Counted from the stretch's first letter, positions 18,554-28,493 are shown. The stretch is DNA of 64,000 bases from Gelidibacter mesophilus DSM 14095 (GCF_000423005.1 NZ_AUHD01000013.1:1-64000), one strand, 5' to 3'. Program-made: numbers and translations. Notes: a model not told the origin generated them from the letters alone.

Positions 18554-20075
18554 TTAATCTATACTTTTTAAAGTTGTGGGCCATTGTGCAATTATACCTA
18601 TTTCGACATTTACTTTGTCGATTCCTCTTAACATAAATTGCTTAAAGTTCATGTTCTGTTTTATATTGCCAAAAACAGCTTCCACATCCCAATAACGTTG
18701 TTTTCTTTTAGCAATGCCCTGTTCACTTGTTAAAAGTGTCCTCGCTTGGGATTTCAATCGTATCAGGTTATGATTACATTCGATAATTCGATTATATTTG
18801 GATTTATGGCAAAGACTTCTTAATGGGCATCCATTACAGTTTTGGGCTTGATGCCTATGAAGTTCTTGCTCAAAACCAATTTTTGTTTTCTTTTTATAAC
18901 TGCCAATATTGGCCATCGCTTTTCTTATGGGGGCAATAATAGGTGTTCGTTTCTATGTAGTATTGGAATTGGTCTGAATGTAAAGGGTTGATTTTCCCTT
19001 TCTTTTTGTCCTGCTGTTCATTATGGAAGTAATTATATTTTACATAAGCTGTTATTTAACTGTCTTCCAGACCCGGTATAGTTTTCTTCGCTTCCATAGC
19101 CTGCGTCAGCTGTAGGTGTATCTGGTTTTTCGCTGTAGTTCTCAATATGGCTATTGAGGTGGCTTTTTAATGTTACATTGTCTGCCGCGGTCCGTGCCAA
19201 GGTATAATTGGTGATGTACTGATTGTTTGTGGAAGCTTGAATGTTATAAGCTGACTTGAGCTGTCCGTTCTGCAAGTAATCATCTTTCATGCGCATAAAA
19301 GTGGCATCCGGATCTGTTTTACTGTAGCTGTTCCTTTCTTTCAAAATGGCTTCCTGTTTTTCATATTTGGCCAATTTTTTTTCGCGTAATTTAGCTTTTG
19401 TTCTACTTTTTTGTCTATCTTCTTGCCTTGCAGGGCATCGTTTATTTGGATAATGGTCTCTTATATTTTATCAACATTGATAGCTTCAAAGTCTGGTGTG
19501 TCCGTGATGTATTGCTCGTCTTTGTAAACCTTTTCCACATAAGACCATAACTCTTTTAACTGCTTTTTGATGCGTTCTTTACTTGTTTTATGGACTTGCC
19601 ACCAAACAAATGTATAACGATTGGCATTGGCCTCAATCATGGTGCCATCTACAAAGATATTTTTTAGGACCACAACGCCATGTTCTGCCAAAAGCAATAC
19701 GACCTGATGGAATCTTCTTTAGATGCCCTTGTAGGCGTTTCCCTCTAAAATCATTTATGGTATTATGGTCGGGCCTGCTTTGTCCACTGAGCCACATAAA
19801 GTGAATATTCTCGTGCAAAACCTGTTCTATTATTTCGCGAAGAATAAAAGTTACGTAAATACGCATAAATAATAATTTTGAGTAACATGCGTGGATGGTA
19901 ACTGGATGTCCCACCACCTTTATAGCTCTTTTCGGTTCACTCATATCTACTTGGTCAATAATCATATTTTGAATGCGAACCAGGATGATTGATGGGAACT
20001 AGATCATCATAACTTGGTGGTAAAAGACTTAATTGGTCATGGTCATAGATCTTGAAAACTCTTTTTCTGCTAATT
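18554..20075 (-). pseudogene. IS1182-like transposase, decayed
   Basis: A DDE transposase of the IS1182 type can be followed on the minus strand across several frames. It begins near 20075 with a Q-L-S-L-L-P-P-S-Y-D-D-L start, then a zone with at least two shifts, ENIHFMWLSGQSRPDHNTIN (about 19810-19750), FVDGTMIEANANRYTFVW (about 19660-19610, first catalytic Asp), TADAGYGSEENY (about 19120-19080, second Asp), and a C-terminal part with CPLRSLCHKSKYNR and RYWDVEAVFGNIKQNMNFK (third acidic residue, about 18690-18640). At least four frameshifts separate these parts, so no functional protein is made. Outer ends were not identified with confidence. Confidence 0.85.
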
Positions 20076-20194
20076 CTTAAAGTTAAGAATTTACTAGAAA
20101 GACTGCAAAAAATGAACTACCTTTTCAAACAGTCTCTTTTGTTTATATATTCTTGTCCCGTCCTGAAATAGCGATACACTAAAACCTTAGTGTA

Positions 20195-20510
20195 ATGAAA
20201 ACATCAGAAAACGTTGGGTATACGAGACGTACCCAAAAAGTCTACCCACTTTCTTTTAAGCTCCAGTTAGTTGAAGAAATAGAACAAGGTCTTCTTACAA
20301 CAAGCCAAGCAAAGACCAAGTATGGTATTCAAGGAGATTCGACCGTAACAAAATGGTTACAGAAATATGGTAACTTTGATTGGGAAAACCAAGTTCCGAT
20401 AACAATGTCACCCCCACCCCCCCCCGCCCCCCGAACAAAGAATACTAGAACTCGAGGCCAAGGTCAAGCTGCTTGAAAAGTAGAAGGCCAGGGCCGAACA
20501 TCTAGCTGAA
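20195..20510 (+). pseudogene. IS3-family orfA, broken
   Basis: The first 75 codons read as a normal orfA (YPLSFKLQLVEEIEQG, KYGIQGDSTVTKWLQKYG). The frame is lost at a C-rich run (20409-20433): the expected ILELEAKVKLLEK continues in another frame, and an in-frame TAG follows at about 20480. The gene therefore has a frameshift plus a nonsense codon. Confidence 0.85.
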
Positions 20511-20559
20511 CGTTCTGATAAGAAAGCAATTATATTTGATATGCTGGTAGATCTGGCTG

Positions 20560-21495
20560 AAAAGGAATATCAAATAGATATCAGAAAAAATTACACACCC
20601 GAGTTATCGACCTCTTCAAGGAAGAGCACAAAGAAACAGTAGTTTCTACCTGTGATTTGCTCGGGGTAAATAGGCAGGTATATTATAGATCAAAAAAGGC
20701 TAGGCACCATAAACAATCTATCGCCCAAAAGGTAATAGCGATGGTGGGGAAGATCCGTATCATTATGCTCAGATTGGGAGGTAAAAAACTATATTTTTTA
20801 CTAAAAGATCAATTGTCTCCCCTAGAAGTGGGAAGGGACAAGCTCTTTAGAATATTACGAGCCAATCATATGCTGATAACACCCAAAAAACGATAGCATA
20901 TTACAACAGACTCCCACCATCGGTTTGGGAAACATAAAAATCTTGTAAGTGCCTTGGACATAGAAAGGCCGGACTCTGTATGGGTAAGCGATATAACATA
21001 TGTAGGAACCAGAACAAATCCATCGTATCTGGCATTGGTTACGGATGCATATTCAAAAAAAATTGTGGGCTATAATGTATCGACCTCCCTTTCTGTGGAT
21101 GGTTCATTAAAAGCCCTGAAAATGGCTCTGAACAATCGAAAACAAAGACAGTACCCTTTGATACACCACTCTGACAGAGGATTGCAATATTGTTCTAATG
21201 ACTATCAAAAACTCTTGAACGATAATGATATCACTCCAAGTAGGACCCCTACGAAAATACAATAGCAGAGCGGATAAATGGCGTTTTAAAACAAGAGTTT
21301 GACATAGCAAAAAACGTTAAGGACTTTGGTTTAAAGCAGAAACTTATTGCAAGTGCAATAAAAATATATAATCTTGTAAGGCCACACTTGTCCCATTACA
21401 TGTTAACCCCGATGCAAATGCACCAACAAAACAAATTGAAAAGAAAACAATACAAATCAAAAAAGCTGAACAATGACGTCATTGTTCAGCTTTAA
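20560..21495 (+). pseudogene. IS3-family orfB (DDE transposase), broken
   Basis: Pieces of the rve-type integrase are present: LGVNRQVYYRSKKARHHK (20658-), the catalytic-region WVSDITYVGT (first Asp, about 20980), LIHHSDRGLQYCSNDY (second Asp, about 21160) and, in a new frame, AERINGVLKQEF (Glu, about 21275), ending at TAA 21493-21495. A TAG at about 20893 and frameshifts near 20650 and 21245 disrupt the gene. Confidence 0.85.
21462..21493. repeat. 32-bp perfect palindrome at the end of the IS3 orfB
   Basis: Bases 21462-21477 are exactly mirrored by 21478-21493 (each half AAAGCTGAACAATGAC read on its own strand). It spans the last codons of orfB. It could form a strong transcription-terminating hairpin flanked by A and T runs, in both directions. 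Confidence 0.85.
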
Positions 21496-21549
21496 TTAAT
21501 AAATTTAATCCTTTATTAATCTGTATCGGTTATTTAGGACAAGACATAT

Positions 21550-22351
21550 TCTACTTAATTACTTGTGGCGACAGTGTCTTTCAAGAGTTCGATACACCAC
21601 TTATTATCCATAGAATTTGAGATACTCCAATTAAGGATTTTTCTACTATATACGGCAATTATTGCATTCATATATATAACCCGCGAAACATAGGAATATA
21701 ATTGATGTCGGTCTGCCATAGCTGATTGGTACGATCTATTTTAAGTTCTCTTAGCAGATCAGGGAACTTATAGCCTTTATGGTCTCAGATGTTGGTTCTA
21801 AGCTTTCTGTAGATGGCTTGTAGTCCCATGACCATGTACCGACGTCTTATTCTTGTGACGTCCGAGATGAAAACTCAGGTAGTCGATAATGTTCTCTACC
21901 CCATAGTAAGGGTGCTCCAAAAACCAGGCATCTATTTCCTTCACTATTCTTAAATTGAGCAGACTCTCGCTCTTGGGCTTATAATAAAGATTGGAGCGAT
22001 GATTATTATGAATATTACATTGTTGAATAAGACTCAGCCTTGGATGGGTTTTTACTAATTTTTGTCTTCTTTTAGTAGTACTCATTTGTCCAGGACATTG
22101 TTTTAAAAATGGTTTTTCTATTGTAAGTGACGTATTTTACTGTGAAGGGGATCCGATTCGAATCCTCTTTTTCAGATTTGGATACAAAGACCAGATCGGC
22201 ATTTTTAAAAACTCCCGCTTCCAACTGGATATTTGTGTAGGGTGCAGTTAAAATTTGGCAGCAAGTTCTTCCAGCCTTGTTGTTCTTTGATCGCTTCAAC
22301 AGCTACTTTGACCTTGAAAGACGTACTGAGTTTTCTTCTTGATGTTTTCAT
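21550..22351 (-). pseudogene. Second IS3-family remnant (orfA fragment and orfB N-terminal part)
   Basis: On the minus strand, from ATG 22351, a typical orfA start is seen (K-T-S-R-R-K-L-S-T-S-F-K-V-K-V-A-V-E-A-I-K) that ends early after a shift. The orfB start follows from about 22090 (LVKTHPRLSLIQQCNIHNNH, then YYKPKSESLLNLRIVKEID and FLEHPYYGV). After another shift come NQLWQTDINYIPMF and a further piece, SRKILNWSISNSMDNKW, near 21630. The coding similarity stops near 21550, next to the right end of the neighbouring element, so the C-terminal half of the DDE domain is missing. Confidence 0.8.
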
Positions 22352-22399
22352 ATTGACAGGGTTAAATTACAACTTAATGTCCTGTCCTATATTTGGGGA

Positions 22400-22945
22400 G
22401 TATTATAAAATCCTTTGTACGAGAGATTGTGTTTAACTTCATTTAATGATAATTAATCAAATTGGATTATATATTTATGAAAGGGCTACTTACTTATCTA
22501 TAAAAATATCATATTTATTCTCAAGTGATTAAGATTTAATCCTTCCCTTAGTATAACAGTTCAGTATATAATGTCTGTAAAGTGTTTAGAGATGCTTATT
22601 CCATTTTTTTTAAAGTTTGAAATGTGAATAGTATATATATATAACTTTTTCTTAATTAAAGAAAAAACTATCATAACTCATTAGATATAGAGGTGTTTTG
22701 TAGGTTTTTTCTCTTAGGTGTTAAAATGTATAATATAAAATCCGAGACATTCTTTTGAACGTATATATAATTCATTTCATCGTTAATATATTTAAAATAT
22801 AAGATTAATCTTACCATAATGATCATTAAATCGAATATTTGGGTATTTTGACTTTATTTAATTTTTTATTTTTTTACTTGCTTAAAATTATTGAATTAAA
22901 ACAATTGAAAGTTCAATAAAACTAAACTTTATTAACCCCAGAGCC
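22400..22945. other. AT-rich upstream region of the 1304-aa secreted protein
   Basis: About 545 bases separate the IS remnant from the next gene. The stretch is extremely AT-rich with a short TA-repeat run near 22630. No gene, terminator or clear promoter element was recognised, although the promoter of the downstream secreted protein must lie here. Confidence 0.4.
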
Positions 22946-25900
22946 ATGAAATTCCCAAACTACCTAACAGGTTACATTCGTAACAAAACCACCTTATGCT
23001 TATTTTTTATGTTTATCTTTTTATCGGAATATTCTAATTCACAACAATTGGCATTTCCTTCAGCTTATGGATCGGGGGCGTACGTCACCGGTGGTAGAGG
23101 AAAAGATGTGTATCATGTGACAAATTTAAATGATAGTGGTTATGGTTCTTTAAGAGATGCACTATCTCAAAGTAATCGTACGATTGTATTTGATGTAAGC
23201 GGTGTTATTAAATTGAAAAGTAGACTGGTTGTGGAAGATAAATCGAATATAACTATTGCTGGTCAAACTGCCCCTGAAGGAGGCATCACAATTGATGGAG
23301 AGGTATTTAGATTTCAACGAGTAACAAATTTAATTGTGAGGTATATTAGATTTAAAGGAGGTATTCGTTCTACAAATTATGAAGGAGGAGCTACCAACAG
23401 TTTCCAGTCAAAAGAGGGGAGTAAAAACCAAATATATGATCATTGTACATTTTCTTTTGGTTTTTTTCAAGGAGGTTCATGGTATGACGCTGGAGGATTA
23501 TATTCAAGTGAAAATTTAACGGTACAAAGATGTTTCTTTCCTGAAAATGACAGAGGAGCATTAGTTGGAGCACTGACTGGAACAACTTCTACCACAAAAG
23601 GTGCCTCATTTTTATTTAATTGTTTTTATCATGTTAGTCATAGAACCCCAAACATTAATGGTGACCTGGCCAGATTTGATGTTATCAATAATGTAGTATG
23701 GTACGTAAGGCATAGGCTAATGCAGCCAGGAGGTAGTCAAAGATTAAACCATATTGGTAACTATTATCATTATAATAACACAAAAATAAGTAAGGATAGA
23801 TTACAAATGTTCGCAAACTCGGATTCTAATCTCCCCGAAATATATACAAATGGAAATATGTATGTTGCACCCCAAGGAATTGAAGGGCCTGGTGTAGAGA
23901 GTGTTACTGAACTAAATTCTGATAATCGATTATCTTTTAAAGGATTTTATAACGGAGGACTACAAGTTCCCATGAACCATTTCGTATCAAAAATGCATCC
24001 TTTAAACGGAGAACCCTTTAAAATTTTATCTGCTGAAGAAGCTTTTATAAATGTTATTAATAATGTTGGGTGTAACGCTAGACTAAACTCAGATGGTAGT
24101 GTAAGTGATAATACTGACATTTTGGATAAAAGATATATTCATAACATGAAAAACAATGTGATGTTACCGCCTAAATTATCATCAGATATGCAAAATTGGA
24201 TAGTTCCACCTATTCCCTCAGTAGTACGTGGAGCAGAATTTTACGGTACAAATTCCCATATACCAGAGATATGGTTTTCCATCAATGTTCCAAAAGGCCA
24301 AGATCACAATGATATTGCGCCAAGTGGATATACGTGGCTAGAAGAGTATTTGAATCAGGTAGATCGTCCAAATAATGTAATTGATGTTCGTGATGTTGCC
24401 ATTATACCTTATGAAGTAAATGTCCAACTTGCAAAAACACACCAATTAAATCCAATTTTCACTCCAGCAAATGCTACTATTAAAGATGGGAAATGGAATT
24501 CAGATAACGTTCATATTGCTACAGTAGATACTAATGGTGTGGTAACAGCCATTTCAACAGGTACTGCTACAATTACTTTTATGAGTGCAGATGGAGGTTT
24601 CAAAGCTACTTCCCTTATAACGGTTTTTCCTCCAGCGCTCCAGGCGAGCGCAGGTATTGACCAACGGATGTGTAATGGCGAAAGTATTACTCTTACTGCA
24701 ACAGGAGGTGCTTCCTATAAATGGAATACAGGAGAGACTGCAGCAAGCATTACTGTTAATCCAAAAGCTACAACCACATATACAGTAACTGCCTATGATA
24801 GCACAGGGACCAATTCTGATTCTGATGACGTTAAGGTTACGGTAAATCCACTTCCTAAAGTAAATGCTGGGAATGACATCACTATAAAATTAGGGGAAAG
24901 TACAACATTGACCGCAACTGGAGCAACCACTTATAGCTGGAATACCAAAGCCTCTGGTGAGAGCATTACAGTAAGTCCTAAGGCAACTACTACCTATACT
25001 GTAACAGGTATATCAAACGGCTGTGAGGCGACGGACAGTGTAAAAGTTATCGTTATAGACACTGTGGAATTAATTGCAAATGCCGGTACAGACCAAAAAA
25101 TCTGTGCAGGCACAAGCGCAACCTTGACTGCAACGGGAGGTACTACATATAATTGGAATACCGGCGAGACTACAGCAAGCATCACTGTAAATCCAAATGA
25201 GACTACCACTTATAAAGTGACAGCATTTGACAGCACAGGAAACAAATCTGATTCTGATGACGTAAAGGTTACGGTAAATCCGCTTCCAAAAGTAGATGCG
25301 GGGAGGGATATTACAATCACATTGGGAGAAAGTACGACATTGACCGCTATTGGAGCAACTACTTACAAATGGGATACAGGCGACACAACTGCAAGCGTCA
25401 CCGTAAATCCTAAATCAACTAGAACATATTCTGTGATAGGAACGTCCAACGGCTGTGAGGCTACGGACAAGGTAAAGGTTACTGTACTTAATCCAATCAA
25501 GGTTGTTGCCGACGCCGGTGCTGACCAAAACATCTGTGCAGGAACCACTGCAACCTTGACGGCAACGGGAGGGACTACTTATAAATGGAATACCGGCGAG
25601 ACTAGCGCAAGCATTACGGTAAATCCCAAAACCACTACCACCTACAGTGTCACTGCCTATGATAACTCAGGCAAGAATTCTGATAAAGATGAAGTGGTCA
25701 TAACGCTCAATCCTCTTCCTAAAGTGGATGCAGGTAAGGATATTACTATTGCTCTTGGAGAAAGTGCAACTTTAACTGCAACTGGGGCCACCACTTACAG
25801 ATGGAGTACTAAAGCCTCTGGTGCGAGTATTACTATAAACCCTAAAGAAACCACTACCTACACTGTAGTAGGGAAAACAAATGATTGCGAATCTAGGGAT

Positions 25901-26860
25901 ACAATTATTGTAACGGTTGTGCAACCAGAAACAGCCGTTGTAGCCGATGCGGGAGCTAATAAGGTGATTTGTCCGGGCTCTATTGCCACATTGACGGCAA
26001 CAGGTGGAGATCGTTACTTGTGGAGTACAGGTGAGAAGACTGCAAGCATTGATGTGAGTCCGACTTCTACTACCAAATATTCGGTTACGGCTTACATTGC
26101 AGATGCATCCAATAGAGATGAAGTTACAGTTTTTGTAGGCCCAAGTCCTAATGTTAGTATTACAAACGGGAGTGAAGCAACCATACTTGAAGGCGAATTT
26201 ATAACCTTATCTGCTACCGGAGCCAATACTTATAAATGGAGTAATGGTGCGACCCAGCCCAATATTGCTGTAAGGCCCAATGTCAGTGAAACCTATGATG
26301 TGGTCGGATATATTAATGATTGTTCTTCACAAAAATCAATTACCGTAAACGTCTTTGAGAAAGTGGTAGCCAATGCCGGAGAAGATGTAGCTATTTGTCT
26401 TACCGAAAATACTGTTCTAACTGCAGATGGTCCGGCTAATAGTGAGTATTTGTGGAGCACGGGAGAGACAAGTAAGAGCATTACTGTAGAGCCTTCAGAA
26501 GATACGGAGTATTCTGTAATGGTGTATCATGCCTTGGATTCTGATACAGACAGCGTCATGGTTATGGTGAATAATTGTAATGCTCATCAAATTGTTGAAG
26601 ATACTCAGGAATTAGAGTTTTTGATCCACCCAAACCCAACCAATGGCGAACTTCACATAAACATTTCAGGGTTGACTAGTTTCTCAAGTATCAATTTGTA
26701 TGATCTCTCAGGTAAATCTCTCTACAATGAAATCATCAATGAAGGTGATCAACAGAAGTATATTAAAACGTTAAACCTATCCAATTATGCATCTGGTATT
26801 TATCTGCTTCAATTGGTCGATAACCAAAAAGTAATCACTAAAAAAGTGGTGTTGAGATAA
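22946..26860 (+). CDS. T9SS-exported pectate-lyase-like beta-helix protein with nine Ig-like repeats
   Basis: This 1304-aa paralogue of the 15895 gene has a signal peptide (residues 1 to about 32) and a beta-helix of the pectate lyase superfamily (about 33-480). Motifs there are LNDSGYGSLRDAL, ITIAGQTAPEGG, LIVRYIRFKGG, IYDHCTFSFG and SHRTPNINGD. A Big_2-like domain follows (about 485-560), then nine Ig/PKD-like domains of about 70-74 aa (residues about 564-1210). A type A T9SS sorting domain (about 1224-1304; HPNPTNGELHINISGL) ends in KKVVLR. The Ig units alternate between two subtypes (A: AGTDQKICAG...; B: PKVDAGKDITI...), five A and four B. Such stalks may extend the catalytic head from the surface or bind glycan. 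Substrate is unknown. The near-identical sorting domain and head show duplication; IS remnants lie between the copies. Confidence 0.87.
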   Translation: MKFPNYLTGYIRNKTTLCLFFMFIFLSEYSNSQQLAFPSAYGSGAYVTGGRGKDVYHVTNLNDSGYGSLRDALSQSNRTIVFDVSGVIKLKSRLVVEDKSNITIAGQTAPEGGITIDGEVFRFQRVTNLIVRYIRFKGGIRSTNYEGGATNSFQSKEGSKNQIYDHCTFSFGFFQGGSWYDAGGLYSSENLTVQRCFFPENDRGALVGALTGTTSTTKGASFLFNCFYHVSHRTPNINGDLARFDVINNVVWYVRHRLMQPGGSQRLNHIGNYYHYNNTKISKDRLQMFANSDSNLPEIYTNGNMYVAPQGIEGPGVESVTELNSDNRLSFKGFYNGGLQVPMNHFVSKMHPLNGEPFKILSAEEAFINVINNVGCNARLNSDGSVSDNTDILDKRYIHNMKNNVMLPPKLSSDMQNWIVPPIPSVVRGAEFYGTNSHIPEIWFSINVPKGQDHNDIAPSGYTWLEEYLNQVDRPNNVIDVRDVAIIPYEVNVQLAKTHQLNPIFTPANATIKDGKWNSDNVHIATVDTNGVVTAISTGTATITFMSADGGFKATSLITVFPPALQASAGIDQRMCNGESITLTATGGASYKWNTGETAASITVNPKATTTYTVTAYDSTGTNSDSDDVKVTVNPLPKVNAGNDITIKLGESTTLTATGATTYSWNTKASGESITVSPKATTTYTVTGISNGCEATDSVKVIVIDTVELIANAGTDQKICAGTSATLTATGGTTYNWNTGETTASITVNPNETTTYKVTAFDSTGNKSDSDDVKVTVNPLPKVDAGRDITITLGESTTLTAIGATTYKWDTGDTTASVTVNPKSTRTYSVIGTSNGCEATDKVKVTVLNPIKVVADAGADQNICAGTTATLTATGGTTYKWNTGETSASITVNPKTTTTYSVTAYDNSGKNSDKDEVVITLNPLPKVDAGKDITIALGESATLTATGATTYRWSTKASGASITINPKETTTYTVVGKTNDCESRDTIIVTVVQPETAVVADAGANKVICPGSIATLTATGGDRYLWSTGEKTASIDVSPTSTTKYSVTAYIADASNRDEVTVFVGPSPNVSITNGSEATILEGEFITLSATGANTYKWSNGATQPNIAVRPNVSETYDVVGYINDCSSQKSITVNVFEKVVANAGEDVAICLTENTVLTADGPANSEYLWSTGETSKSITVEPSEDTEYSVMVYHALDSDTDSVMVMVNNCNAHQIVEDTQELEFLIHPNPTNGELHINISGLTSFSSINLYDLSGKSLYNEIINEGDQQKYIKTLNLSNYASGIYLLQLVDNQKVITKKVVLR
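24632..26575 (+). repeat. Tandem coding repeats (alternating A/B Ig-like units)
   Basis: About 1.9 kb of coding DNA consists of nine units of roughly 210-222 bp, arranged A-B-A-B-A-B-A-B-A, so the natural period is about 430-440 bp. Units 1-6 share long nearly identical stretches (for example the codons for CEATD, TLTATG, DSDDVKVTVNP), while units 7-9 are more diverged. Unequal recombination between A-B pairs would change protein length by about 145 residues. Confidence 0.85.
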
Positions 26861-26886
26861 CGCCACTTTATAAAATAATTAAGATT

Positions 26887-26920
26887 TGAGCCACGGTTAA
26901 CTACTGTGGCTCACTTGTTT
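26887..26920 (+). terminator. Intrinsic terminator between convergent genes
   Basis: A perfect 8-bp stem (TGAGCCAC with GTGGCTCA, loop of 11 bases) is followed by TTGTTTTTATT on the plus strand, 27 bases after the stop of the 1304-aa protein gene. Its right arm overlaps the stop codon of the convergent DUF4258 gene. Confidence 0.75.
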
Positions 26921-27291
26921 TTATTGGGAACGATCACTTCTATGGTTGCTAAAGAATCACAGTTTTTTATTTGTAATTTAAACTCCTGCTCTTTATAGCT
27001 GTTTTCGATAATGTAGGTTTTACAAGCTTCACTTTTGGTGTCGCTCTCTGAAAAATTGACTGAGCCGTGTCTGATCATATCAGAAACTATGGTGGTGTCC
27101 ATTTCAAAAGATCGCATGACAGATAATGCGTCCTCAGTATAATGTTTTTGTTTGTGGGAAATGTTTTTTGTGGTTCTTGAATTAGGACTATAGTCACAAG
27201 AGGTTTTTTTTCCACTTAAGAAAAATGCTAAAATAATTAGACCTATGGAAAAACCTCCCAAATAATAACCTACTCTATGGATAAATTTCAT
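26911..27291 (-). CDS. DUF4258 domain protein with N-terminal membrane anchor
   Basis: This 126-aa protein has one membrane helix (about residues 9-26, YLGGFSIGLIILAFFLSG) and then a DUF4258-like domain (about 45-123; HYTEDALSVMRSFEMDTTIVSDMIRHGSVN). The domain belongs to a family of small proteins of unknown role. It is 2 nt downstream of the alanine dehydrogenase gene and so probably in the same transcript, an arrangement I recall from other flavobacteria. Whether it is inner-membrane bound with a periplasmic domain is inferred from the helix and the following polar sequence. No function is proposed. Confidence 0.7.
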   Translation of the reverse strand: MKFIHRVGYYLGGFSIGLIILAFFLSGKKTSCDYSPNSRTTKNISHKQKHYTEDALSVMRSFEMDTTIVSDMIRHGSVNFSESDTKSEACKTYIIENSYKEQEFKLQIKNCDSLATIEVIVPNKNK

Positions 27292-27293
27292 TC

Positions 27294-28493
27294 TTAAAAA
27301 ATTAATAGATTGACGTCGCTGTATTTTAAATCAAACCAATCGGCAACCGATTTATTTGTCAAAATACCGTGGTAAAAGTACAATCCATTTTTTAAACCGC
27401 GATCGAAACGGAGCGCATTTTCAATGCCGCCGTCATCTCCAATTTTTAAAAGGTAAGGAGTAAACATGTTACTTATTGATACCGAGGCTGATCGGGAATA
27501 GCGTGCCGGAATATTAGGGACACAATAATGTACAATCCCATTGCGTTCAAATGTTGGTTGGTCATGTGTCGTGACCTCACTTGTCTCAAAACAGCCGCCC
27601 ATATCAATACTGACATCAATAATAACCGCTCCCGTTTTCATGCAATTCACCATGGCTTCCGTGACCACAATGGGCGCTCTGTTAGCGCCTCGTACTGCGC
27701 CAATAGCCACATCACAACGTTTTAAAGCCTTGATCAGATTTTTTGGCTGTAAGGTTGAGGTGTAAAGTGTTCTGCCTAAATTGGACTGTAAAGCCCTTAG
27801 TTTTGTAATTGAATTGTCGAAAACTTTCACATTGGCGCCTAAACCTATTGCAGAGCGTGCAGCAAATTCGCCAACGGTCCCAGCTCCAATAATAACAACC
27901 TCAGTGGGTGGCACCCCGCTGATGTTTCCAAACATCAATCCGTTGCCTCCATTTATATTTGACAACATTTCCGCTGCAATTAGAATCGATGCTGTACCGG
28001 CTATCTCGCTTAAAGAGCGGACGGCAGGGTAGGAGCCATCATCGTCCTTAATGAATTCGAAGGCCAACGCGGTAATACGCTTTGTAGCCAAGGTTTCAAA
28101 ATATTTTTTGCTCTGTGTTTTTAATTGAAGTGCTGAAATCAGCAAAGTCTGAGGATTGATCAACTTAATTTCATCTATCGAAGGAGGTTCCACCTTTAAA
28201 ATGATAGGACAGGAATACACTTTGGCAGCATCTTTGGTGATTTCTGCTCCAGCTTCGCTATAGGCTCTGTCCTTAAAATTGGCACCATTTCCTGCACCGG
28301 ACTCGAGCATGACCCTATGCCCGTTGGTAACCAGCGCGGACACGGCATCAGGGGTCAAACACACCCTTTTTTCTTGAAAATAAGTTTCTTTTGGGATGCC
28401 TATAAATAGATTTCCTTTCTTCTTAAAAATTTCTAGGGTTTCTTCCTGAGGAAGTAATTGTGCTCTGGTGAAGGGGGAAAGGATTTTGCTCAT
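27294..28493 (-). CDS. ald: Alanine dehydrogenase
   Basis: This 399-aa enzyme has the AlaDH/PNT fold. The N-terminal domain (IGIPKETYFQEKRVCLTPDAV, about residues 33-53; KVEPP, residues about 100-104) is followed by a Rossmann domain with VVIIGAGTVGEFAARSAIGL and a C-terminal SVSISNMFTPYLL stretch. It reversibly deaminates L-alanine to pyruvate and ammonium with NAD. The sequence carries a 25-residue N-terminal extension relative to classical Ald, as usual for the bacteroidetal form, so a distinct subclass is likely. Transhydrogenase alpha subunit was considered but the chain is complete by itself and no beta subunit lies nearby. Confidence 0.88.
   Translation of the reverse strand: MSKILSPFTRAQLLPQEETLEIFKKKGNLFIGIPKETYFQEKRVCLTPDAVSALVTNGHRVMLESGAGNGANFKDRAYSEAGAEITKDAAKVYSCPIILKVEPPSIDEIKLINPQTLLISALQLKTQSKKYFETLATKRITALAFEFIKDDDGSYPAVRSLSEIAGTASILIAAEMLSNINGGNGLMFGNISGVPPTEVVIIGAGTVGEFAARSAIGLGANVKVFDNSITKLRALQSNLGRTLYTSTLQPKNLIKALKRCDVAIGAVRGANRAPIVVTEAMVNCMKTGAVIIDVSIDMGGCFETSEVTTHDQPTFERNGIVHYCVPNIPARYSRSASVSISNMFTPYLLKIGDDGGIENALRFDRGLKNGLYFYHGILTNKSVADWFDLKYSDVNLLIF

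Larger units (their letters stand above)
20159..21541 (+). mobile_element. IS3-family element, degenerate
   Basis: The element carries decayed orfA and orfB on the plus strand. Its imperfect terminal inverted repeats are GTCCTGAAATAGCGATACAC at the left (20160-20179) and, read on the other strand, GTCCTAAATAACCGATACAG at the right (21540-21521). They match except for a shifted single-base gap and two or three differences. No convincing target-site duplication is seen. It abuts another IS3 remnant on its right and the IS1182-like remnant on its left. Confidence 0.75.

Noticed and set aside
24632-26575. Tandem repeats as a CRISPR array
   Set aside because: Units are over 200 bp, contiguous, in frame and encode Ig-like domains; there are no spacers and no cas genes.
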